A stretch of DNA of 64,000 nt from Haemonchus contortus (lineage: Eukaryota; Nematoda; Chromadorea; Rhabditida; Trichostrongylidae). Position numbers and translations under genes: made by a program. This document shows positions 38,501-50,500 of the stretch, piece after piece (positions within the stretch are counted from its first letter, which is position 1; the number at the start of each line of letters is the position of its first letter). The DNA lies in assembly GCA_000469685.2 (NCBI GenBank), contig LS997563.1, positions 4,413,281-4,477,280 of the forward strand. The letters are read 5' to 3'. The notes below the pieces were generated by a model. It saw only the letters and a list, made by a program, of their open reading frames with translations, was not told the DNA's origin and did not search any database.

Positions 38501-41500
38501 GTAGAGGCTGCATCATTCATAAGAGAACCAATGTAAGAAGTTCAAACAATATTTCAAGACCCATAGCGACAATGAAAGGTAATTCTGGTGAGTTATGGTT
38601 TATGTAATCAGCTGTTTGCACGATGGGAACAAGTTTAATCTCGTCCAAAAGCCCATTACATCCCATTCCAGTCGCAGTGATCTCGTACAACCTCCACTTC
38701 CACTTCTTTTAAAAAGCTTGAAGTAGGCGGATTTTCTCGCTTTCGTAACCACCGATGCACTCCTCTACATCAACATTTCCGCTTTTCAATCTAAGAAGGG
38801 TACCCTCAAATTTATCGTGGACTGTGCTTTTAAGTCCCGCAGAGACTGCTTGACTGGTGAGACTACCAGGAGCGCTGCCAGACACTGAGTTCGCGGTCAT
38901 TTTTCTTGAAACGTTTTCCTTTTTTATCCTCTCCCCTTCCATGCCTTCCTTGGCTGCGATTTTTTGGGAAATTTCTTGCAAACAGCCCCCAGAGCATTTT
39001 GCAGAGACTGTAGTAGATGAATGGGGATCTCCAGAGACCCGTGCTCCGTCATTCAAGGCTCACATCCTTCATCGCTCCCCCTTTTTGCGCCCAACGTCTC
39101 ACACATTGCGAGTGCCGTTTTTGAAGATGGATGGTAACGGAGTGAGAAATGGTGAATCGGGAAAAACTTCTGGCTAGTGGTGAAATAAAAAGGCGGTACT
39201 CGGTCATCGCATGTTTTTGGCAAAGGATTCTTTTCAAAGCTTTACAAACAATACTGTAAAATATCTAACGTAAAGTGTATAACTCTATTGTACAAATGAT
39301 AATTTATCCCGTCAATCCTGTCAGGATGGAATCACCCTGGGAGTTGGAAAAAGGCCAAAGTTTTTTTTTGTCTAAGTGATTTTGCAAATCATTGGTTTCG
39401 TGCTCTTTTCCAATCACATTTTGCGGGCTGTAAATGGTGAAGGTATCGTCAAAACTTGAAGTAGTTATTTCAGTAAAAAATATTTTTCAAAAGTATCATT
39501 CATAGCTATTACAAGTCAGTGAAGGGCGGGGATGGTGCAATGGCAATTTGCGCACTATCACACGAACGGTCATGGGTTCAAATCTTGGATCGATATCGCC
39601 TAGGCCAACCAAGCCTTCCATCTCTCGGGGATCGTTGATTGGAATCTGACTCGTCTGTGAGGATGAAAGCAATGATTTGCTGGCTCCCCCCGAATCATTG
39701 TATTGGCCAAATACGCCTTCAAAACACCACTAGGATTTGAAGGGAAGTTGAATGTGGGGACGCATCCCTCAGACGGCATTGATCAATACCCATAGACTTT
39801 ATCCTTTACCATTTTATTACACGCCAGTAGTTTCTCCTCTCTTTCGAGGTTTCTTGAAGATTCTCGAACACGTGTTCCATTCAAAGGACAGAAAAAGTTA
39901 AGTTAGAAAAAGTTTAATGGCTTTGAGAAAACCCGTTTGGGGATACACCCGCACATAGGTCTTCTATTCAAGTCGAAAGTTGTGAATTTATTTGTGATTA
40001 ATTTATACAATGATTCAGTCAGCCCATATAAAAGTTTCTGCTTGAAACGTTCCGGGCTAGCCAAGTTGCAACCAAGTGCGCCAGGAGCTATAAAATTTTG
40101 AGTTAACCTGGACGGGAATCGGTCCAAACTTCGTTATCCAGACCATAGAAATGATTTGCTCCTCTTGGCCCTGGTCCTGTTTGAAAAAAAATTCACAAAA
40201 GCGACCTGAAACAACGGCCTCACGCTGGATTGTCACAATCAAGTGTTTCATTCTGTGCACCTGCTATTTCTTCATAAAATCATGAGCTTTCAAAGGAAGG
40301 GCTGGCTTGGTTCAACTTGTGTCTTCATTAATGGGTGGTGGTGTAGTGGCAAACGGCGCACTATCTCACATGCACGGCCCTGGTTTGAATCCCGGATCAA
40401 TAGGCCAGCCAAGCCTCTCATCCCTCCGAGGTCGGCTAATTGGTGCCGAACTTGTCTGGGAGGATAAAAGCACTGACTTGTACATCGGCTGGCCACCGCA
40501 AGTAATTGTTTGGGCTCCACACTCTTTCCATTTACCACTACGATTCTGAAAGGAATTCGAATGCGTGGGCGCATCCCTCAGACGGGATTGATTAAAGCCT
40601 CAAGATTTTATCATTTATTTATAACTTTACTGTGAAGTCTAAGCCACATAGTTAACGTCATTGTAATACAATCAATTGTTAGTCATATGTTCCTGTCATG
40701 TTTTCCAGCTGACTCAATGGGTGACGTTTTTTCGCTGGGAATTCTTGCAAGCATGCTGATATCTTGTCAAAAAGACACCGCTATCAGTCAATGAAATGTG
40801 TTTGAAAAAAAAATCACCAGCAGGTTGCTGAATCGATTTCGTCCGCGTTTTGATCGAACTGATCTTGAAGCATGAATGAGATGGACGAAGTCCCGGAGGC
40901 AGCACAACCCTGTTCGTGGGCTCGTTGGGCATTTGAGGTCGAGGAATAGTAGGAGCGATCTCGGCCAGAAAGTCGAAGGAGACGACCTTGTGCCCACTTC
41001 AGACCTTTGACGGACTCTCATAGCTGGAAAACAGTACTTTATTTAGTAGGCGGAAGAAAAATGACTGTGACCGGTCCAACGGGATCATCCAGCTGGGCCA
41101 GAAAGAAAAATGACGCTCAGGTGAAAGACGTGATCATCATAGGCGTCGTTCATCATGTTTTCTGATCCTGTTTCATCATGAATAATTTTAGAAACGTCGG
41201 TTTGCAGGCAGTCATTCCTTTTTCTTTTTTTATTATTTTAAACAGTCGCTCCATCAAAGGCAAAATTATTTGCTCCAAACGATAATTTTATGGAAGTTTT
41301 TTTTCGAAGAAATGTACTCAAGTACTGTTTGATGTACCAGTTTCATCGCTATCCGAGTCAGCCCTTTTGAAACTTGTTTCTGAGTAATTTATTGTGAAAT
41401 TCTTGTTAAATTTAGGATGCTGCAATGGATGATTCATTCAAAAACGTTAATTTTTCCTGACATCTTTTACATTACCTGCCTGACGTCTACATCCTGATTT

Positions 41501-44500
41501 TTTTGGAACCTGAGCTCACCTTTATTCGATAAAAAATCGTTGAAAGTAAATAAAATGGGTGAGGTCCGGAAAACCTTCTGTGGGTGCGTAAAGTATTTTG
41601 GTTGATTAGTCACGGGCTCCTTCCTTTATTTGTTTTTTCTTTTGATTTTTTGTAAGTAAGAAAAAATGGTTTTATCGCGTAGTCATGATGTCGAGATCTT
41701 GGTAGAAAAGAATTTGCAAAGCATTCACACCGCCATCAAAAAAGCTCCCAAATGGGGAAAAAAAATTTGAAAAAAAGTGACACGTCAATGTCATGTTGTC
41801 ACCAGAACTCGTCCAGAACAAGAACTGGGAGTAATGAAGCCTGGCCTGAGTAGCCCCTTGCTGCTAGCAGAACGTGTTCGTTCCCCTGTGCCCCTTATCA
41901 CTTTTTTTCGATTTCCCTTCAATGTTGACTTGAACACAGGTGTCCGAATAAACAAAAACATGATGTTATTTGTGACAACAAAGCGGGTCCATTAAAGAGA
42001 CCCAATTGATTTTTGTTTCGTACTTTCGGCTCAGAGACTGTTAAGTAGCACCTGGAGTCAAAGTCGGCTACATTACGAAACACATTTTCAAGTTTGCGTC
42101 TTTATTCTGAATAAAAACAGAGTGTGTTGATTGTTGATACCATGTGGTAATGCATGGTATTTGGAAGTGGTATGATTTATTTATAAGGGGTTTTAATGTG
42201 AATACATATTTCTTAAAAGGTTTTAAGTTTAAGTAATTTATAGCTGTTAAACCCACCTCAGCTGTTCAACTCAGAAATACCAGATACTCAGCAGTTAGGC
42301 AGTTTTACCTAAAAGCCAGATGTATGTAGCTGACCTTGAAATTCATGAATTTCACCATTCTTTATCACAATCTATCGATAATTCAGCGTATCGATACTGA
42401 AATTGAATACTTTCAATGAATCGCTACAAAGTTCCCAACTTCACTGTTGTACTGGAACTAGCTGATGACAAAACTTACCTGGAGCTCTTACGTATTGTTT
42501 TCAGGCTCAGACGGAAGTGCCGGTACAGTTCAGAGAAGACTATGATGAAGAACTTCCTTGTTTGGATCATGAATTCCAATGTCACTCTGGAGAATGCATC
42601 GATAAGTGAGTTCGCCAGGCAATTTTCGTTTTTCGAGCAATCTTTCCCCTGTTTACTGTTTACTAGTCAACTACAGTAATTGCAATAAAGAACGTCTAAT
42701 CAATTTCGCTAATAGAACAAGTCATTAATCAGAAGTGTTCCCGTGTAAGTGTTCTGGCATGGAAACCAATTACGAAGCTGTTTTTCAGACGTCGTCTGTG
42801 CGATGCCCGTGTAGACTGTACCGATGGATCCGATGAATCTCATTGCCCTGGGCGTCATCAGGTTCAACCGCTTACGCCACCAGGTCCACCACCGCCACCA
42901 CCGTCAACCTCCCGGGGTGAGTGGGTTTATGTTGTCGTCAAGGTCATATTCCATGTGATTTGGTGTGAGATATCACACCTGATGAAGCAGTCATGCATGC
43001 TACATAATTCTATCGAACTAGGGGAAATATTCAGAGGGTCAGGGAACAGAGGCTCAGGGAAGGTTCATTGAGCAGTACCTCTTCATCAATCTGATCTCTT
43101 CTTCTTCTGAAACAACAGCACATGGACTATTGTAAAAGTCGTTTGTCATTTTGCCGGCTCGTCGCTCTTTCCCAGCGGCTCTTCAGGTTCTCCTTCCCCT
43201 TTTCTCTCAATCTTTTCGTCTCCATGACTCAGAGACTTGGGCGTGGTCTCTCGCCAGTTCTCACTTTTCTCGTTCCTATCTACAATCAGCGACATTGCTA
43301 TCGGGTTTCGTTCTCGATCACTAATACCATATCTTATCAACTTTTATCAGTTAAGCTTATTAAGCATTTCTATTACTGGTTAGCTTTTTTTCGCAGAAAC
43401 TCGTTCATCTCGCCAATGTCTCACTGTACATCTGATCTGATTGTCAGAATTGATAAGGAGGTCGATTCCAAGGGCCATTCCTCCCACAAAATTAAGTTTT
43501 CTTGTCCACATGTGGCACATGCACCCTCAGTGGTTTGTGTACATTTGAGGAGACACCTGTTAGTTGTTCTGCCTGATGCCCAGATTACACTGCAAACAGT
43601 CAACATTTGGAAGCGTTCTCTCGTTTCCTTACGTCCATCCCCGTTCGTCCGTTGCCACCACTCTCACTCTCTGCCAGCCAAGTGCCAGCAACCCCAGTCA
43701 ATTCCTACAATAGCAATTAACCATCTCAGTGGTTTTCCTCTCGTCTATGGCGCTCATGGCCCTTTTCTTTATCGCTATCACCTATCACATTCCGGAGGTC
43801 TTGTTCTGATTTCTGTGTTGCCCTTTCTCTATGATCATGCTTGCCATCTGCATCACCATCAGCGCCGCCGCCGACGCTACCGCCACCGCCACCGCCCACG
43901 ACGGCAATTAGACAATGTTGTCCGGTTTGAGATGATCTGATCACTTTGGTTAATGATAGTTTGTCGCCTCTAGAATGCCCTACCTCCTCCGCTGGGCTGC
44001 CCGTGTGGGCGCACCCTCACAAGCTTCCCGTCCTCGTAGTAACTGACACACCACCACTCACTTGTCTGCCGATGTGAGCATGCTCACATGAGATCCGAAC
44101 ATGTGTTTTGATGGTCGATCTGGTTTCCCTAACGCCACTGCTTTTTGTTCTTTGCCTTCCCATTGCCATGAAACACCTCCTAACTAATCAGTACCCCTCT
44201 AGCTTGGGAGAAATCAAGCCAGCCGGCCGTCTTAGCATCGGATGGCAATTGCACCTTTTCTCACGTATCAGGTCTTCCCGTGCCCTCGAGCGATCTGCTG
44301 GCTGGCAGAGCTATTCAATCAGCATTGCCACCTTCTTATCTTGAAGCTGACCGAAAGCCTCCTTGCCAACAGCCGCCCTCAACGTTTTCTCGAATTTTCG
44401 TTGGCAAAAATACTAATTTTTATTGAACATGTGGGTAGTCATGGGCTGGTTTTATGGGATTTCTCTGATTTTTAATATTCCTATTTTTCTGTATTAGTCA

Positions 44501-47500
44501 GCTCGATTCTTCATAAACAGTTCCGTCACCTTTTTGAAACTTCAATTTATTTTTCGCAGTTTATCATTGACCTGCCTCTCAAGTCCCATCTCTTCTTCCG
44601 TTTCGATTTTCCACGGTAATTTTGCTTTGTATTTGCTAATAATTCAAGCTTGAACATCCTACTCCCGTTGTATAAAGTTTTATCGACATTAAATGCCTAA
44701 GAAGTATACGATGTGACAGGAATTTGCACTCCAATTCATCAAACGCCTAAGCTGAGAACATGTTCCTACACACTTTGCTTTACACCCACCCATGTCACCT
44801 CGTTGTCATACTAGTCGCCTTTGCATTTGTGTTTGAGCTGATTCTCGTTCTCTGTTCTTTCCAACATTACCCGAAATCCTTGACGTCTTGTGGTTGAGCT
44901 CACCTAGGTGGATTCAGGATGCTTGGGAGGCAGTTTCGGCTGCTGTGGTGGTTAGCCATATTGGCGACTGCCTCTGCTACGAAACGAAAGCATCGTCAAA
45001 CATGTGAGTTTCTTCTCGTATGGGAACACTAGCAGTTTTTCAATCATCTATTCACAGTACACACCAACCAACCAACCAAAACCACACCCCAAACTCGCTT
45101 GAAATTTCCATTTCCTTTCTTACAACGTGTTTTTCCATCTATCGCGGCATTGAGTATGTGAAACTGAGAGTCGTAATGTTCAGGTAGTACAGTCCGTTAA
45201 CGTAGGAATTCGATGTTTGCACAGCCTTTTCATGGTGTAGCCTTTAGTGGTCAAATCTATCGTTTACGATGCTGACTAATTCTAGCCATACAATGACCGT
45301 ACACAACTGTAATTTAGTCCCTAACTAACTGGAACACTATTGACAGCCAAAAGTAAAGTAATAGGTATGATTGCGGCTGCGGCGGTGACATTAGCGGTGG
45401 CCATTGCGCGATGACCCGGTATGCGACCGAACCGGGTTATCATCACCTCCGATCAGCGGGAGCAACATCGGGAGCCCTAAGGTCGTTCCCAAACCCAGTT
45501 AAAAGGGAACCATTGCGTTTCTTGAGCGGAGCTCACCCCACGTCGCCCATGCCGCGTACAAGGGGGAGCTGTTGTGCCCATGGCGATGCGAGCATCAGTC
45601 CCGTTTTGTTGTGAGTTTCGACGGAAGGAATTCATGCGCGTAGGAGCGTTATCAAGGTTATTCGCAGTGGAATTTCCCCCCGGTGCGGTATGAGTGATTA
45701 GACAGAGAGGTGGCTGTGATTAGGCGACTGTCGTCGTCGTCGTCACTGCGCGATTCCGCGCCACCACCGACGCCAGCGCTCACCAATGCGCCATCACCTC
45801 GGCGGCGCTCATGAAACTGCTGCGTGAAATGCACATATCAGCGTGCCCTCGTAAACTTCGGCAAAATGTGACACGCGTAGCCGATTACGAGCATTCAGAT
45901 TAGCCAGTGACAGAGTAAACAAATGATGTGCTGAGCTCAGCGATTTACTATCACTCACCAATGATTTATGATGTATTTGTTTCAGATCAAGACATCGACA
46001 ACGAAGGCGCTGATGGTAAGTGACCGTTTTATTCATTCATGAACATTGAACGCTTTTCATAAGTATCGATTCAAAGAATACGACCACTGTTCTCTCGTAA
46101 ACCTGTTGATTGATGGCCACCAACACACCGGCGACTTCGACCCGGCCGGTCGCAGCGAAGAAGGCGACGTGCAACAATGGCGACGGCGTCCTTAACGAAG
46201 GGCTCCAAGTTATGATTGAAGAGAATAGAAATTAATTGTCACCTTGACGAACTTCCCTAACCTCGACGGCATTTTAGACCGTCTCCGTCCAGGGGCTCTT
46301 CGAGGATCGTTCCCAAACCATGCCCGTACATCAGAGTGTCTTCCGTGGTCTTTCAGCCCACGTTTTCCCTCTAACCCCTCGGTAATGGGTATATTTCCGA
46401 GGCATGGGGCAAAAAGTCACAAATGTTCCGGAAGTTTCTGAAGGTCTCATCATATGTATCGATAGAGTGAGACGGCAGCCACAGGGGAGCTGAACATTTG
46501 GCGCCATTTTGTCCTGTCGAATAAATTTGATGATGAAGCATAATGGACATAATTGACCATCGGTAGCCCTTATCCGGTCTCAGGCACATCAGCACGGAAA
46601 ACTGATAAAGTAGCATGGTTTTTGCTCGGTTGTGTTTAAGGAATTCCATGAAAAACGGAAATCAATGAGCGTCAAGACAGGAATGGGACGATGTTGGAAT
46701 GTCATCATGAATATCCATACAGGACCAACGGGGGATTTCGACATCCCCTTGATTTATAGCCAAATTCGGCCAAACTGATGGAACTTCATGATGTCATAGG
46801 AATAGACTTCAAATCAGTCGTGTCAGTTCAAGGCTTTGAGCTACATTCAGTAAGGGACCGTTGGGAAGGTTGTGGCTCAGACTCATGGCCCCTAGGCTGC
46901 CGTTATTTTTTAGAGGTGGCGGTTATTCGGAACCTTTCAAGAAACTGTCTGAAAGTCGAGGACATGGCGCGTTCTCGGAAAGCCCATCAGTGCCAAGGTC
47001 CTCAAGCATTTCCGCTCTTTTGAAGCCATAAAAGTAATACCTTTACTTGTTATCCTTTCGGTCCCCGTCAACAGTTCGTGTTCTTTCAGTTTCGTTGGGT
47101 GAAAAGATTTTTTGACTGCTAACCTTCCGGTGTGTATCGACATTTGACGGTTCATTTCACTCAATATTCAGAGCATCCCCATTCTGTCTCCGATAACTTT
47201 TTCTACGGGATCCATTGTGGGTGTGTGTGACCGTTTCGAGCCAAGTGTCATTAGCACACATCACTCAAGTAATGGCAGTTTTCTGTAACAATCTGCCGGT
47301 AGTTGAATGACATCTTTTTATTGTCGAAATATTTGTGGCCAATCGCAGCAAAAGTAGCTCCTCAGCTGGCTGGCCGCTGTTCGATGGTTGCCTGGAGGGG
47401 TGATGGATCTTCCGTGATGGATCGAGCAATGTTGAACATATGGATGCTAGGCTAGCTCTGCATATGCCTCAGATTTCTTGGGCAATCTTAAAGTGGCACC

Positions 47501-50500
47501 GAAGTAGCTTCATTAGTGTTCATACCACTTTGAAGGGTAAAAAAGTTGGTCGAACTCGTCCAAACTGTAGAGGGCGGAACAGGGCAGTAGCCTGTGGTGG
47601 CGCTTATCACTTGTTTTTTTGATGGGATTAATTCGGGACTGATTCGTAATGCCATACGTCCTTCTTCTGATAGCTGCAATACCATGTCTACTGCCCAAAC
47701 AATAATTAATAAGAACGAAATTCGTGGCGGATCCTCATCAGAGAGCAGATAATCGAGCCTCAATGAGTGTCGATTTTGATGATTGGTTTGTGGCCCAACG
47801 AGGCACTTCTGCCCCGGGAATTCCTGGTACCTGGATGTGTTTCTTCGTGGGAAATGGTTGTTCGCTTCTTGGCGTGTATCCCTCTAATCCACTCTGTAAA
47901 TAATGTGTTACGGAAAATCAGCGTGCAAATAAACTCGCGTGGTCTCTATGATTCTAGTAGGTAGGGGAATCTGAAACTCAGAGTGAGCACTAAGATTTTT
48001 AAGGAATTTTTTTTACAATAGAAGTAAAATTTTAACAATTTAGAAGTGCAAATATCAGTGTATCCGACGGAAGCACAAGTACGAGAAGGTCGAGAGGTAG
48101 TATTTGACTGCCGTGCTCGAACAGCCGACAATTCCTTCTATCCGCCTACAAGGTTGAGGTTTTTTCAGAATTTTTTGGTATTCTTACTCTTATCAGAACT
48201 TTTCGATTTACTTTATAAATTGACCTGTCAAAGTGCATGCAATGGTGTTCCGCACTTTGAAGGGCAACAGACAACTTTGATGAGAAGTAAAATTTATAAC
48301 TTTTTTCCCCAGAAAAGTTGCAAAGTTATTTTTGAAGAGGAGTTTCTGTTAAAACAAAGAGTTTACACGGGTTCTCTTTGGAGTTCTCCTACTGGGCATA
48401 AGCCTAGAAAAGTTTTTCCGTGAGTTCTGTTTGTAATCGTCTGATCCTTTGCGTGATATAAAGTGAGTTTGTTGAAGAGCTAAGCTTTATCTGTGTAATC
48501 TGATGGTACGGTCATTTTTCTCCTCCAGTGGTGTAATCGAAATATGAAAAAGTAAAAGATTGATTGATCTTGGTAATCATTCTCGAAGGCTGGGCTATGG
48601 ATCTGGACTGAATGGCTCGAGATCTGGGCTATGACAGAGATTACTGAGTGGGAGTACCAGGCCAACTTTAATGGGACCATTACTTTGACTTTAAAACGCA
48701 CCAGTAGGGTTGTCGTTAATCAATTAAAGACGAGTTCTGCTCCGATTGATTAAGCCTTGTCCTTCATCAAAAAGGAGGTTCCTTGCTCGCCATGTGACAT
48801 TGAGTAGGTCCATTACAGTTTAAAGTTCCCATCCAGTACAGGGAACTATCCTGAGCTCATTTCTTCCCAAGGATTACTTGCTTACTGTAGCCGTACCCTC
48901 TTGGGATATGGCTTTTATGAAAAAGTGAAGTTTCTCCAAGATATCATTGTCCTAATTGATAGATTCAATCGAAAATTCATCGAATTAAGTTGTTCGGCAA
49001 CTTTCATTTGAGTACTAGTAAAGAATCCTAGGTCTTGTCAGTTACTTCTTATAGCCGTTTGCTGGACTCACTTGCCACTTACCGGATTGAGAGCCTTTCT
49101 TTAGTTAAATACGATTTTCAAGTATACCTGTTCTAGTAATGAAGGTAGACGGGAATGAGCCTCTCCGTCTGTTACCCATTTTTGTGTCTAAAGAGGTGCA
49201 AAGTGGAAATTTGAGGATCGCAATTATTTGTAACTTTAGAAGAACCCACAAATAGAATTGCTCCCACTTATTTTGTTCTTTTCGAATTCATCGTTGAAAT
49301 CGCTTTAAAATTTCTTTTATTTCTGGAGCTCAATCGATCAATATTCATTCAAACAATGCACAAAATCTTACTTCACCCTATCCTTTTCATTATACTATGT
49401 TACCTTTTTTTCAGATGGACAAGGATAGGCGGAGCGCTGCCTCCACACGCACGCGAATCAAACGGACGATTGACTATAAACCCGGTGTCATTGTCAGACG
49501 CTGGCCAATATGTCTGTGTTGCCTCGCATGGCGGAAGGACCGTAGAAGCACAAGCGATGCTGCATGTGAACTCCTGTGAGTCGGACTCTCCCGTTTAAAG
49601 GCATCTCACAAAGCCACTACGTACGATCATCAATGACCTTCGTAGCATAAAGAAACATTTTTTCTGAGCCGTTCATTGGCGACTTTAAACTGCGCCATGC
49701 TGTCAGCGCTATCCCCTCGTTTCCCGAATGAAAAAACAGCTCACTCTCGGGGTTTTTGTTTGAAGATTTGTACAACAAAAGCACTTTTACTACGAAATAG
49801 TTTTTGATCGAAAACTTGGATATCGATTAGGAAGCACCTCAAATCGTAGGAGGGCGATTTCTCTTTCACAAACATGAGCCCAGGCTTCCATTTTCATACA
49901 AATTCGAAAAAAATTCAGATCATGCTGGGTTGTCGGCGGCATTGGAGTAACCAGAACATTCCCTAGTTTTTTCCCAGTCAAAAAATGTTCACTCAGTAAT
50001 CACCTACTTAAAAAATTATTAAGAAACTTCGTGGCTCATAAGCGGATAAGTAATAAAACACTGAAGATTATGTTTATTCAATTTCGATCAGATTTCGATC
50101 AATTTCGATCAATTTATCAGTGCCCTTTTATGTTTTGTAGGCGAACTGGGCAGAACTGAGAAAATCCTTTCTGGAAAAAACAATCCCCTCCGGCCTTCTG
50201 TTGCCACCGAGTTCTTGTTTTCATGCTTGCTTCTTCCTCTCCGTTGTGACCTTTACAAACTGATCTGATCCAGCCCATTTTCCTGTCAGCGACACCCTTT
50301 CCGGCAATAGAAACTAAGCTTGAAGTCGCATTATTCAAAATTCAAAAAACTATGGGCATTTTATCTGATTTTGAAAGAACCACTCTGGGATTGAGACATT
50401 TTCAGATGGACCACAAGAGATGCAGAGTTTGCTGCCAGCATCCGGTCAATGTATGGCTGATGAAAGAGCATGTGGAAATAACGAGTGCGTGAAGGCGGAC

